Assembly (NCBI RefSeq): GCF_014651615.1
Contig: NZ_BMXF01000004.1
Span: 1-64,000, forward strand
Origin: Persicitalea jodogahamensis
GTDB taxonomy: Bacteria; Bacteroidota; Bacteroidia; Cytophagales; Spirosomataceae
Length of the DNA stretch: 64,000 bases
Direction: 5' to 3'
The position numbers were made by a program, and so were the translations under genes. Numbering within the stretch: position 1 is the first letter of the stretch; every line of letters starts with the position of its first letter. Positions 27,149 through 36,243 of the stretch are shown here, piece by piece. The notes under the pieces were generated by a model. That model searched no databases. It was not told where the DNA came from and saw only the letters and a program-made list of their open reading frames with translations.

Positions 27149-28854
27149 TGTCCAATCAGTTTCGCCATCAGACCATCACTCTCTTCCTCCAACCGTAACA
27201 GATCCTGCGTAATCTCATGCAGACTGCGTAAGGGTTTGTACTGGTAGAAGTACTTGGTGAAGTTGATCTCGTACCCCACCTTGTTTTTATCCGTTTCCAT
27301 CCAGGCATCCGGTACGTGAGGAAGTACTTCCTTCTCAAAATACGCGTCGATGTCGGTCTGTAAAGGAATGCGCTCGTAGTCCCGTAACGAAGAATCAGCT
27401 TTGGGTTGTTTCTTCTTTTTATCCATTATCACCTTACCCGCTTCATTGCGCTGGGGACGTTCGATGGTCACTTTGGTAAACCCGAAGTACTCATTGGGGT
27501 ATATTTTCGAAACTTCTGATTCTTTAAAGGATTGGTAGATTTCCAATAGGCTTTCCCGTTGCGAATCAGTGATGAACTTACGTTTACTCCCCAACGATTT
27601 CTTCATGGTACCATGAAAACCCGTCGCGTCGATGAGTTGTACTTTTCCTTTCCGGTGCGGTTTCTTGTTGTTGGTCACAATCCAGATGTAGGTACTTATT
27701 CCGGTATTGAAGAACAGTTGATCGGGTAGGGCGACAATCGTTTCCAACCAGTCGTTCTCGATGATCCATTTCCTGATTTCTGATTCTCCACTTCCGGCAT
27801 CACCCGTAAATAGTGGTGAACCATTGAACACGACTCCAATACGGCTACCCCGTGGTTCCATCTTGGAAATCATGTGTTGCAAAAACAGCAGGGAACCATC
27901 GGAACTACGGGGAGTACCCACGAAAAAACGACCATTGGGATTCTGTGACTCAGAAACCACAAATTCCTGTTCTGACTTCCAGCTGACTCCAAATGGTGGA
28001 TTGGTAATCATGTAGTCGAATCGAAAACCCTGAAACTGATCTTCCGAAAGCGATGAACCCAAACGTATGTTACTGGGATTCTCGGCGGTGATCAACATGT
28101 CCGATTTACAGATCGAATAGGTCTGGGGGTTGAGTTCCTGACCATACAGACGAAGGTCAATGTTAGGATTAGTGTTTTCAACTACCCATTCTTTCCCAAT
28201 CGTGAGCATACCACCCGTACCACAACAGGGATCGTAGATACTCCTGATTTTTCCTTCCCCCATCAGATCGTCCCGGTTTTCACCAAACACAAAAGATACC
28301 AGCAGCTTCACCACATCACGCGGGGTGTAGTGTTCTCCACTGGTTTCGTTACTCATCTCCGAGAACTTCCTCAGCAGTTCTTCAAATACCAGACCCATTG
28401 TGTGGTTATTCACGACATCAGGGTGCAGGTCAATTCCCTTGAACTTACTAATAAGGAGGTAAAGCCGATTATTCTTTAACAACTTATCGACAGGTTTCTC
28501 TAACTGGAAGTTGTCAATGATTTCCAGCACGTTTTTAGAGTACCCGTTGAGGTAGTTCTGAAAATTGAGTTTGAGACTATTGGCCGTCAAACGGGAAAGA
28601 TCAAACTGAGAGTAGTTGAAGAAGTTTAGTCCGATGAAACTCTGAATAATAGGAGTGGGGTCATCAATCTTGTCTTTGTACTGATTCCAGAGCGCGTGAA
28701 CCTCGTCTTTCTGGGGTTCGAGTACGCAATCCAGTCTTCGGAGTACTACAAATGGGAGAATGACATCCCCGTATTCATGCTGTTTGAAGAGTCCGCGCAA
28801 TACATCGTCGGCAACATTCCAGATAAAGGAGGAGATTTCCTGGTGGGTATTCAT
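27145..28854 (-). CDS. hsdM: Type I restriction-modification methyltransferase subunit M
   Basis: The 569-residue N6-adenine methyltransferase. N-terminal helical HsdM domain, then the SAM-binding motif IYDPCCGTGGML (about 216-227) and catalytic NPPFGVSW (about 285-292). It modifies the host target with HsdS. It is the first gene of the leftward block hsdM - DUF5655 - hsdS - hsdR and overlaps its successor by 4 bp. Upstream, 28855-29164 is AT-rich; nothing clearly matches a TAnnTTTG box on the minus strand. Confidence 0.96.
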   Translation of the reverse strand: MNTHQEISSFIWNVADDVLRGLFKQHEYGDVILPFVVLRRLDCVLEPQKDEVHALWNQYKDKIDDPTPIIQSFIGLNFFNYSQFDLSRLTANSLKLNFQNYLNGYSKNVLEIIDNFQLEKPVDKLLKNNRLYLLISKFKGIDLHPDVVNNHTMGLVFEELLRKFSEMSNETSGEHYTPRDVVKLLVSFVFGENRDDLMGEGKIRSIYDPCCGTGGMLTIGKEWVVENTNPNIDLRLYGQELNPQTYSICKSDMLITAENPSNIRLGSSLSEDQFQGFRFDYMITNPPFGVSWKSEQEFVVSESQNPNGRFFVGTPRSSDGSLLFLQHMISKMEPRGSRIGVVFNGSPLFTGDAGSGESEIRKWIIENDWLETIVALPDQLFFNTGISTYIWIVTNNKKPHRKGKVQLIDATGFHGTMKKSLGSKRKFITDSQRESLLEIYQSFKESEVSKIYPNEYFGFTKVTIERPQRNEAGKVIMDKKKKQPKADSSLRDYERIPLQTDIDAYFEKEVLPHVPDAWMETDKNKVGYEINFTKYFYQYKPLRSLHEITQDLLRLEEESDGLMAKLIGQ

Positions 28855-29123
28855 CAGTGTGGTTTGGTAGAAAGTCTAAATAGGGATACAATATAGCAAG
28901 AAAGCACAGCAGGACTGATAACGGAAAGCATGTCTGATACCAAATTTCACTACCGGGGTCAGGATTTACGCTTAATAAATTTGTGAATGAACCAAATCGA
29001 ATGCCTACATATTTAAAGCTTTACTCGTGCTTTCCCCCGTAGAAACGAAGTTTGTTAACAGAAATATTCGGCTATCCGTAAAAAAGGATATCAGGCTATT
29101 TGCAACTTTGCATTTTTCTTTTC

Positions 29124-29130
29124 TACTTTG
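29124..29130 (+). promoter_or_regulatory. Candidate promoter of the DUF1361 gene
   Basis: TACTTTG lies 35 bp before the ATG at 29165, with TTG at 29100-29102 about 21 bp upstream, close to the Bacteroidota -33/-7 layout. One base is missing from the full TAnnTTTG. The rest of 28855-29164 holds no recognisable gene. Confidence 0.35.
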
Positions 29131-29164
29131 CCACACAAAGTACTTTCATAAAAACAAAACTACC

Positions 29165-29860
29165 ATGGAAATTCCCGTACCCTACCTGCTCCGCTACATT
29201 TACCGGAACCCTAAACTACTATTACTAGGCATCGTGTCCGGGATGAGTGTCAGTTTATGGGTGGTCCGGGTCATGGTAACACACGACGGGAACTACCGCT
29301 TCATGGTCTGGAATCTGTTTTTGGCTTTGCTGCCGCTGCTGGTCGCCAAAGTTCTCCAGGAACTTGATCAAATCGACCGATTGCCGTTGCTGCCCCGGCT
29401 CGCCGGACTAGCGCTTTGGTTATTGCTCGTTCCCAACTCTTTTTACATGATCACCGATCTCATGCACATCAAACACGCCGACCCTGTCACCATCTGGTAT
29501 GACTCGCTGATGTTTTTTAGCTTTGCGATGACGGGCATGCTGGCGGGTACCTATTCGTGGTACATCATCCACAAGGTGGTGGCCGGAAAGCACGGCCCGG
29601 TATTGGCCTGGCTTGGTGTGCTGGCGTCCTCCGTTCTGGTGGCCTTTGGCATCTACCTGGGCCGTTACGGGCGCTGGAACAGCTGGGATATTCTTACCAA
29701 TCCAATGGCGCTGGGTTGGGCTATCTGGGACAGCGCCCACAACCACCTGGCCCGGCAGTTAACGGTTTCATTCACGTTCTCCCTCTTGCTGGTGTATCTG
29801 GCGTTTTATGCGTATTACGAACTGCGGAAGTACGAGATTAATGATAGAATGAGCCAATGA
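29165..29860 (+). CDS. DUF1361 family integral membrane protein
   Basis: The 231-residue protein has about seven transmembrane helices and no signal peptide. The central LLVPNSFYMITDLMHI and the later YLGRYGRWNSWDIL blocks are characteristic of DUF1361. The ATG at 29165 is chosen because the in-frame codons before it (from 29027) translate to charged sequence overlapping the putative promoter. The family's role is unknown. It heads a possible rightward unit with the next membrane protein and the winged-helix regulator. Confidence 0.85.
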   Translation: MEIPVPYLLRYIYRNPKLLLLGIVSGMSVSLWVVRVMVTHDGNYRFMVWNLFLALLPLLVAKVLQELDQIDRLPLLPRLAGLALWLLLVPNSFYMITDLMHIKHADPVTIWYDSLMFFSFAMTGMLAGTYSWYIIHKVVAGKHGPVLAWLGVLASSVLVAFGIYLGRYGRWNSWDILTNPMALGWAIWDSAHNHLARQLTVSFTFSLLLVYLAFYAYYELRKYEINDRMSQ

Positions 29861-29913
29861 TAGAATGGGTGAATACAGGACTCGACTATTTACTCATTCT
29901 ATCATTCAAAATT
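29841..29913. repeat. Inverted and direct repeat of the ATTCTATCATT type
   Basis: AATGATAGAATG occurs twice in direct orientation at about 29841 and 29856, and its inverse is contained in the 18-mer ATTCTATCATTCAAAATT at 29896-29913, so a stem of about 12 bp can form. The same 18-mer returns at 30610-30627. Confidence 0.75.
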
Positions 29914-29916
29914 AAA

Positions 29917-30564
29917 ATGGAGCCATTACACGAGTTGCAGGAGATCAGGAGTCTCATGGAGCGATCAACCAAGTTTCTTTCGCTGAGTGGCTTGTCGGGT
30001 ATTGCGATGGGAATGATCGCGCTGGCCGGGGCGGGGGCAGCCTACGACCAATACCAAACCGCCTGGGCGCCCCAGAACGGCACCACCTACTGGAACCTGC
30101 GTCCCGGACATCGGCAGGAAATGGCCTTGTTTTTATTTTTGGATAGCCTGTCGGTGCTGGTAGTGTCGCTGACACTGGTCATCGTCCTCACCGCCCGCAA
30201 AGCGTATCACCGGGGCATAAGCGTCTGGAATTCGGCCTCCCGGCGTTTGGTCGGCAGCATGGCCGCGCCGCTGGCGGCGGGTGGGGTTTTCTGCGTGGCA
30301 CTGCTGTTCAGGGGACCGATCATGCTCGTGTTTCCGGCCACGCTGATCTTCTATGGTTTGGCGCTCATCAATGCCGGAAAACATACCTGGAAGGAAGTGA
30401 CGTACCTGGGCATTACCGAAATAGCACTGGGCTGCGCCGCCATGTTTGTCAACTCTTACGCCGCACTTTTTCTGTTTTGGGTGGCAGGCTTCGGCTTCCT
30501 GCACATTCTGTATGGGAGCATTATGTACTTTCGGAGGGAACTCAATGCTGGAATGAGCGAATGA
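29917..30564 (+). CDS. Integral membrane protein of unknown function
   Basis: The 215-residue protein has about six hydrophobic segments. It starts with a soluble helix (MEPLHELQEIRSLMERSTKFL). The ATG at 29917 follows the 18-bp repeat and is preferred over an earlier in-frame ATG at 29857 within that repeat. No motif is recognised, but a membrane protein directly followed by a small winged-helix regulator is a familiar Bacteroidota pairing, suggesting that the regulator controls or responds to it. The gap to the regulator is 69 bp. Confidence 0.75.
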   Translation: MEPLHELQEIRSLMERSTKFLSLSGLSGIAMGMIALAGAGAAYDQYQTAWAPQNGTTYWNLRPGHRQEMALFLFLDSLSVLVVSLTLVIVLTARKAYHRGISVWNSASRRLVGSMAAPLAAGGVFCVALLFRGPIMLVFPATLIFYGLALINAGKHTWKEVTYLGITEIALGCAAMFVNSYAALFLFWVAGFGFLHILYGSIMYFRRELNAGMSE

Positions 30565-30609
30565 CGGTTGGCCGCTGCCATTGAATAAGCGTACTCTGGC
30601 GAAGGCAAC

Positions 30610-30627
30610 ATTCTATCATTCAAAATT
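30610..30627 (+). repeat. Second copy of the 18-bp ATTCTATCATTCAAAATT repeat
   Basis: Identical to 29896-29913. Both copies end a few bases before a start codon (ATG at 29917 and at 30634). Confidence 0.85.
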
Positions 30628-30633
30628 GAAAAA

Positions 30634-30930
30634 ATGATCTGGCTGGAAAAATTCAATAAGGTATTCGAAAGTAAGGTACGGCTGGGTGTAATGTCGGTGC
30701 TGGTAGTGAATGAATCGGTTAGTTTCAACGAGTTGAAAGAATTGATGCAGCTCACCGACGGCAACCTGGCCTCGCACCTCCGGGCGCTTGAAGAACTGGG
30801 ATTTCTGGAAGTGAAAAAGCAGTTCGTTGGTCGGAAGCCGCTAACTACCTACTTGGCTACCATCAAAGGGAAGAAGGCTTTTTCCGAACATTTGGATGCT
30901 CTTGAAGCGCTGGTTCGGGGTGAGCAATAA
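30634..30930 (+). CDS. Winged-helix transcriptional regulator
   Basis: The 98-residue protein is essentially one winged-helix domain: VRLGVMSVLVVNESVSFNEL, then the recognition helix in DGNLASHLRALEELGF and the wing KQFVGRKPLTTYLAT. It fits the small HTH_34/ArsR-MarR-like group that regulates neighbouring membrane-protein genes. It is co-directional with the two membrane-protein genes upstream and convergent with the D-threonine-aldolase-like gene, 5 bp away. Confidence 0.88.
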   Translation: MIWLEKFNKVFESKVRLGVMSVLVVNESVSFNELKELMQLTDGNLASHLRALEELGFLEVKKQFVGRKPLTTYLATIKGKKAFSEHLDALEALVRGEQ

Positions 30931-30935
30931 ATTTG

Positions 30936-32054
30936 TCAAATCGTAATCCTGCGTTTCCGCGCCCTGACTTCCCATTCTTCGATTGCCGTACCATTAGTGA
31001 TAACGGCTGCTGTTTCATGTAAGGCTACCGTGGGGCAGACATGGTAGGGGATAGCATAAAGTAAATCGCCGATCCGGACAGCCTCCCAATTCGATACTTT
31101 TATCACGCCGTGCTCCTCGCTTTGACTAACTACCTCGTAGCCTTCCAGATTCAAAAAACGAAACCGGCGGTCGATTGGGTTTTCGGCAGCAACCGCTTTA
31201 TGACCGAGATCAACCGTAATAATCCCTGATGTGGGTTTGGAGATTACCCGTGTCGCCACGAGTGCCGCGTGTTGGAATGGCTGATCAAGAAATCTGTCGC
31301 CATAGCCCCAATCCCAGAGCGGGCAGGTGCCGGGACTGCAGTACACATCTCCCCGCAAGGCATGAACATTGAAGGTTGGGGTACCTCCTGCAATAATCAT
31401 CGGTTCCTTCAATCCGGCGCTGGTTATTTGTTTCCGAAGCGCCTCGACGGGTGCGAAGTCCGCGTCGCTGTGCCGTTTTCTTTCGGCAAAATCCTCGTCA
31501 CGAATGTGGCCATCGTATACGTGCAGTCCCTGCAAATCGAGCTGGGGTAGTTCCGAAATGTTTTTATAGAGATTAAGCAGGTTTTCGGACACCGGATAGC
31601 CGGAACGGTTCATGCCATTGTTGACATCAATGAAAACATGAAATACTTCCCCCTGAGCCTGAGCATTCAGCATCCGGGCTGATTCCAGCGAATCCACCAG
31701 AGAAGCAAAATGAATATCGGGGTACTTTGCTTTCAATGATAACAGCCGCGCCACGTTTGGACCTACCAGCTGGTAGGCGATCAAAACCCAGTTGGCCCCG
31801 GTATCTGCCAGCAGTTCGGCCTCGGCGATGGTCGCGCACTTGAATTTGTCAATGCCCACATTCAACTGCATCCGGATGACCTCCCCCATCTTGTGCGTTT
31901 TCACATGCGGAACCAGCCGCTTCGGGTCGCCCACTATGTCGATCATGGCGTCGATGTTGGCAGCAACACGATCTTTGTAAATCAACAAACCGGGGGTGAA
32001 CACCTTTTCAGGATTCTGAATTTCGTACCAGGCGGCGGGAGCAGTAACGTTCAA
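30936..32054 (-). CDS. D-threonine-aldolase/D-serine-dehydratase-like PLP enzyme
   Basis: The 372-residue fold-type III PLP enzyme. PHVKTHKMGEVIRMQL carries the PLP-binding Lys (about residue 53), and the C-terminal PYHVCPTVALHE supplies the His-x-Cys zinc pair of the DSD1/D-threonine aldolase group. It has no signal peptide, so it is cytoplasmic. It probably cleaves or dehydrates a D-beta-hydroxy amino acid; the substrate cannot be fixed. It is convergent with the winged-helix regulator and divergent from the sulfatase across 89 bp. Confidence 0.88.
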   Translation of the reverse strand: MNVTAPAAWYEIQNPEKVFTPGLLIYKDRVAANIDAMIDIVGDPKRLVPHVKTHKMGEVIRMQLNVGIDKFKCATIAEAELLADTGANWVLIAYQLVGPNVARLLSLKAKYPDIHFASLVDSLESARMLNAQAQGEVFHVFIDVNNGMNRSGYPVSENLLNLYKNISELPQLDLQGLHVYDGHIRDEDFAERKRHSDADFAPVEALRKQITSAGLKEPMIIAGGTPTFNVHALRGDVYCSPGTCPLWDWGYGDRFLDQPFQHAALVATRVISKPTSGIITVDLGHKAVAAENPIDRRFRFLNLEGYEVVSQSEEHGVIKVSNWEAVRIGDLLYAIPYHVCPTVALHETAAVITNGTAIEEWEVRARKRRITI

Positions 32055-32143
32055 GAGTAAGTAGGTTTAGGGTTAAAAGGCGTTTTCTGTTAAGCAAAAA
32101 TAGCTAATTTGACCCATTGAAACCTATTCCGTACCTGACCTCC

Positions 32144-33622
32144 ATGAGATTCCTTTCTGTTCTCCTTTTTGCATTTGTTACCACTTTGGTTTCTGGACAA
32201 AGTAAAAATCCGAACATTGTGCTGATCATGGCCGATGACCTTGGCTACGGTGATGTGGGTTATCTCAACCCTGACGCAAAAACCCAAACTCCCCACATTA
32301 ATGCTTTGGCTAAGGCGGGCATGAGCTTCACAAACGCACACTCGCCTTCGGCGGTTTGTACGCCCACGCGTTACGCTCTGTTGACGGGCCGTTACTCCTG
32401 GCGGTCGCGCATGAAGCAGGGGGTATTGCACGGCTATTCGGCTCCCTTGATCGAGCCTGACCGCGAAACCATCGCTTCCATGCTGAAAAAAGAGGGATAT
32501 GAGACGGCATGCGTGGGCAAGTGGCATCTGGGGCTCGATTGGCAGGCCAAGGATGCCAATGCGAAAGTGGATAAGGGCGGTGTCTACCCCGATGGCAGCA
32601 ATGTAGATTTCGACAAATCTACCCCCGGCCCCGAACTTGCCGGCTTCGACTACTCGTTTATCATCCCGGCTTCGCTGGACATGGAGCCGTATTGTTTTGT
32701 CAGGAACGGTCAGGTACTTGGCTTACCCATGCAGCCTTACGTGGGGGAGCCTGATCTTACCGAAGGCCGTCACATCAACCGCTTCCACCGGGGGGGCGTC
32801 ATCGCGCAGAATTTCACCATAGAGAAGACCCTGCCCGCCTTCGTGGACGAAGCCGAAGGATTTATTCGGAATAATAAAGACAAACCCTTTTTCCTGTATT
32901 TTCCGCTCAATTCGCCGCATACCCCCTGGGTACCCGTGGCCCCGTTCAAGGGTAGTTCGAAGGTTGGGCTATACGGCGATTTTGTGGCGCAAACTGACGA
33001 TGCCGTCGGGCGCATCGTGGCTTTGCTGGACAGCTTGAGTTTGACCGAAAACACGCTGATTATTTTCACATCCGATAACGGGGCATACTGGCGGCAGCCG
33101 GAAATTGATCAGTTTGACCACCGTGCCAACGGTGAATGGCGCGGGATGAAGGCTGATATTTACGAAGGCGGGCACCGGGAGCCATTCTTTGTCAAGTGGC
33201 CCGGACAAATAAAGCCAGGCTCTCAAACCGACCAGACCCTATGCCTGACGGACGTATTCGCCTCGGTGGCCGATATTGTCAATGGTACTTTGAGTAAAAA
33301 TACTGCCGAAGATAGTTTTAACTTCTGGCCTGTCTGGGCTGGGAAAAGTAACAAAGCAGTTCGACAATCGATTATCCATCAGTCAGGCGACGGAATGCTG
33401 GCTCTGCGCGAAGGCGACTGGAAATATGTCGAGGCGCTGGGATCCGGAGGCTTCACTGAACCCAAACGGGTATATGTCCAGCCGGGCCAACCTGGCGGAC
33501 AGCTATACAACCTGTCCTCAGATCCCGGTGAAACGAAAGATCTTGCTGATAAAAATTCTGGTAAGGCCAAAGAGCTGGCGAAAAGACTGTTACATATTAA
33601 AAATCAGGGGCATAGTCGCTGA
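32144..33622 (+). CDS. Exported family S1 sulfatase
   Basis: The 492-residue protein begins with a signal peptide (MRFLSVLLFAFVTTLVSG); the ATG at 32144 is used, not an upstream TTG at 32117. Formylbenzene-type arylsulfatase motifs: NIVLIMADDLGYGDVG with metal-binding Asp residues, and CTPTRYALLTGRY, where the Cys of C-x-P-x-R becomes formylglycine. TSDNGAYWR provides the late Asp-Asn metal pair. It probably desulfates a polysaccharide or glycan in the periplasm. A modifying enzyme must come from elsewhere in the genome. The GMC oxidoreductase cluster follows. Confidence 0.92.
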   Translation: MRFLSVLLFAFVTTLVSGQSKNPNIVLIMADDLGYGDVGYLNPDAKTQTPHINALAKAGMSFTNAHSPSAVCTPTRYALLTGRYSWRSRMKQGVLHGYSAPLIEPDRETIASMLKKEGYETACVGKWHLGLDWQAKDANAKVDKGGVYPDGSNVDFDKSTPGPELAGFDYSFIIPASLDMEPYCFVRNGQVLGLPMQPYVGEPDLTEGRHINRFHRGGVIAQNFTIEKTLPAFVDEAEGFIRNNKDKPFFLYFPLNSPHTPWVPVAPFKGSSKVGLYGDFVAQTDDAVGRIVALLDSLSLTENTLIIFTSDNGAYWRQPEIDQFDHRANGEWRGMKADIYEGGHREPFFVKWPGQIKPGSQTDQTLCLTDVFASVADIVNGTLSKNTAEDSFNFWPVWAGKSNKAVRQSIIHQSGDGMLALREGDWKYVEALGSGGFTEPKRVYVQPGQPGGQLYNLSSDPGETKDLADKNSGKAKELAKRLLHIKNQGHSR

Positions 33623-33750
33623 GTGTCGTCATCATTAGGTTAGAAGTTGAAGCTTCTGCAGTCTTTATTAAGTGGACAGGTATTTCGTTGTCCCAATCCG
33701 CATTTTATTCAGAAACTCAAATCATTCTTCAATTACCAAATAATCCAAAA

Positions 33751-35466
33751 GTGGCTAATCTAAACCTAAAAGCGACCCAAGAAAATACTTATGATGCCAT
33801 TGTAATCGGCTCAGGTGTCACAGGCGGCTGGGCTGCCAAAGAGCTGACCGAAAAGGGCTTGAAAGTCATCATGCTCGAGCGGGGCCGCAACCTTGACCAC
33901 GTCACGGGGTACGAAAATGCAACAAAACCGCCCTGGGAGTTTCGGTATAACGGCAAACTCACGGAGGAACAAAAGGCGGCACATCCAAAGCTGGCGCGGG
34001 ATTATCCCTACAATGAGATGACCGAAAGCTACTGGATGGATGATGCTGACTCACTTTACAAAGAAGTGAAACGTTTCGACTGGTACCGCCCCAATATTGT
34101 CGGCGGTAAGTCTATTTTGTGGGGAAGGCAGTCGTACCGTTTGTCAGACATCGACTTCGAGGCCAACGCCAAAGAAGGTATTGCCGTCGACTGGCCCATC
34201 CGTTATAAAGACATCGCCCCCTGGTACTCCTACGTCGAGAAGCATGTGGGTATTTCGGGCGAGAAGTTGGGCCTTCCCCAACTACCGGACAGCGAGTTTC
34301 TGGCCCCGATGGAGATGTTTTGCGTGGAGAAAGAGGTGCGCAAGCGGATCGAGAAGAATTTCCCGGGCCGTACCATGACCATTGGTCGCGTGGCCAACCT
34401 TTCCGAAGCCAAAAAAGAACAAATGGGCATTGGCCGTGCCCCTTGCCAGTACCGCGCAAAATGCAATCTGGGATGTCCTTACGGCGCCTATTTCAGTACT
34501 CAATCGTGTACTTTGCCGCCTGCTGCAAAAACAGGCCTGCTGACTTTGCGCCCTGATTCGGTCGTGACTAATTTGATTTACGACGAGAATACGAAACGAG
34601 CCACGGGTGTTCGCGTAGTGGACTCAGTCTCGATGGATGTCCGGGTGTACCATGCAAAAATCGTTTTTGTATGCGCCTCGGCGATGGCCTCGGCGGCCAT
34701 TTTGCTCAACTCGACATCCAATCGTTTCCCCAACGGCCTGGGCAACGACTCCGAGCAGCTTGGCCATAATCTGATGGACCACCACTTCCGCACCGGGGCG
34801 GGTGGGCAGTGGGAAGGCGATCTGGACAAATACTATTACGGTCGCCGAAACAACGGAATTTACATCCCACGTTACCGGAATATAGGCAACGACAAGCGCG
34901 ACTACCTGCGTGGCTTTGGTTATCAGGGCGGCGGCAGACGCGGCAACTGGATGCACAATGTGGCCGAACTGAGCTTCGGGGCCGATTATAAGAAGGAAGC
35001 CACCGAGCCCGGACCGTGGAGCATGGGACTGGGTGGTTTTGGCGAAACATTGCCCTACTACGAAAACAAAATGTACCTCGACCCCAAGGATACCGATAAA
35101 TGGGGAATGCCATTGGTGGTGTTCGACGCCGAGTACCATGAGAATGAGTTCAAGATGCGTGAGGACATGGCGAATGATGCTGCCGAAATGCTCGAGGCGG
35201 CAGGAGTCAAAAATGTCCGCATTAATAAAGGCGAGTCCTTCATGGGCATGGCCATCCACGAAATGGGCACCGCGCGCATGGGCCGCGACCCCAAGACATC
35301 GGTACTGAATGCCAACAATCAGGTTCACGACGTGCCTAATGTATTCGTAACGGACGGTGCCTGCATGACCTCAGCGTCCTGTGTCAACCCTTCGCTGACC
35401 TACATGGCTCTTACCGCTCGTGCCGCCGCTTTTGCGGTGAGTGAGTTGAAGAAAAAGAATATTTAG
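33751..35466 (+). CDS. GMC-family oxidoreductase, first copy
   Basis: The 571-residue FAD enzyme of the glucose-methanol-choline group, resembling gluconate/sugar dehydrogenase large subunits. IVIGSGVTGGWAAKELTEKG binds FAD, HEMGTARMGRDPKTSVL follows, and the C-terminal CVNPSLTYMALTARAA holds the active-site Asn. I start at the GTG at 33751: the coding sequence there aligns residue for residue with the ATG start of its paralogue at 36244 and yields the same 571 residues. No signal peptide is seen, so export would need a partner such as the subunit-3-like protein that follows. Confidence 0.9.
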   Translation: MANLNLKATQENTYDAIVIGSGVTGGWAAKELTEKGLKVIMLERGRNLDHVTGYENATKPPWEFRYNGKLTEEQKAAHPKLARDYPYNEMTESYWMDDADSLYKEVKRFDWYRPNIVGGKSILWGRQSYRLSDIDFEANAKEGIAVDWPIRYKDIAPWYSYVEKHVGISGEKLGLPQLPDSEFLAPMEMFCVEKEVRKRIEKNFPGRTMTIGRVANLSEAKKEQMGIGRAPCQYRAKCNLGCPYGAYFSTQSCTLPPAAKTGLLTLRPDSVVTNLIYDENTKRATGVRVVDSVSMDVRVYHAKIVFVCASAMASAAILLNSTSNRFPNGLGNDSEQLGHNLMDHHFRTGAGGQWEGDLDKYYYGRRNNGIYIPRYRNIGNDKRDYLRGFGYQGGGRRGNWMHNVAELSFGADYKKEATEPGPWSMGLGGFGETLPYYENKMYLDPKDTDKWGMPLVVFDAEYHENEFKMREDMANDAAEMLEAAGVKNVRINKGESFMGMAIHEMGTARMGRDPKTSVLNANNQVHDVPNVFVTDGACMTSASCVNPSLTYMALTARAAAFAVSELKKKNI

Positions 35467-35603
35467 CGCTTCGCTGCTTTAAACTCTAAGCATTAGGCTG
35501 TAAGCTCTGTTGATTAATATACACCCAGAAGCATATTCCCTACGGCTTATAGCCTGAAGCACAATTAGTGCAGTCATCCCAAACATCTAATACCTAAAAA
35601 AAT

Positions 35604-36146
35604 ATGAAAATGAATCGTAGAGAGGCCGTACAACGGATTAGCCTGTTGATGGGTGGTGTCGCTCTGTCCGGACCCGTCGTGTCCGGGATTTTGGGTGAAA
35701 AAACACATTTCGGCGATAGCGTTTATGCCACACCTCAGCAGGAAAAGCTTTTGGCCGAACTTGCCGATGTCATAATTCCAACTACCGACACGCCGGGAGC
35801 AAAGGCCGCTGGCGCCGAGCAATTCATCATCCGGGTCATTCGCGACTGCCATCCGATGGAAGAGCAGAAAGAATTTTATGCGTCCCTCGACACGTTTGAA
35901 AAAGACAGCAAGGCCGCTTTCGGCAAAGGATTCGTGGCTTTGACAAACGACCAAAAGGTGTCGATGGTAAAAAAGCTGATCGAAACGGACAGGAATTTTT
36001 TCAAGCGCATGAAAAACTACACCGCCGTTGGGTACTTTACCTCCGAAATCGGGGCCACTCAGGCTCTGGAGTACCTGGAAACCCCTGGTCGGCTGGAAGC
36101 TTGCATTCCCATAAAGCCAGGGCAGAAAGCCTGGGCACTGGGGTAA
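35604..36146 (+). CDS. Gluconate 2-dehydrogenase subunit 3-like protein
   Basis: The 180-residue protein has a twin-arginine-type leader (NRREAVQRISLLMGGVAL) and a helical body with LADVIIPTTDTPGAKAAG, the signature of gluconate 2-dehydrogenase subunit 3. In that family the small subunit carries the Tat signal and takes the folded FAD subunit across the membrane. It lies between two GMC paralogues that lack signals, so it may serve either or both. A 9-bp inverted repeat (36175-36183 with 36212-36220) follows. Confidence 0.88.
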   Translation: MKMNRREAVQRISLLMGGVALSGPVVSGILGEKTHFGDSVYATPQQEKLLAELADVIIPTTDTPGAKAAGAEQFIIRVIRDCHPMEEQKEFYASLDTFEKDSKAAFGKGFVALTNDQKVSMVKKLIETDRNFFKRMKNYTAVGYFTSEIGATQALEYLETPGRLEACIPIKPGQKAWALG

Positions 36147-36174
36147 AGATTCTGTTTTAAAATCACCAAATTCT

Positions 36175-36220
36175 AAGGACGCGATGACGCGAGGAACCAC
36201 CTTGACGTTGCCGCGTCCTT
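36175..36220. terminator. Hairpin between subunit 3 and the second GMC gene
   Basis: AAGGACGCG (36175-36183) pairs with CGCGTCCTT (36212-36220). No T-run follows, so it may attenuate transcription or set mRNA ends instead of terminating. Confidence 0.4.
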
Positions 36221-36243
36221 ACAGTTGTTAATCCATCCTTCGA

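Noticed and set aside
34624..35328. Long open frame antisense to the first GMC gene
   Set aside because: It overlaps a well-supported gene and resembles antisense coding of a GC-rich paralogue; the second GMC copy has a matching antisense frame.
35495..35555. Inverted repeat AGGCTGTAAGC with GCTTATAGCCT
   Set aside because: The arms are imperfect and separated by about 40 bases with no T-run, so I do not call it a terminator or an element.
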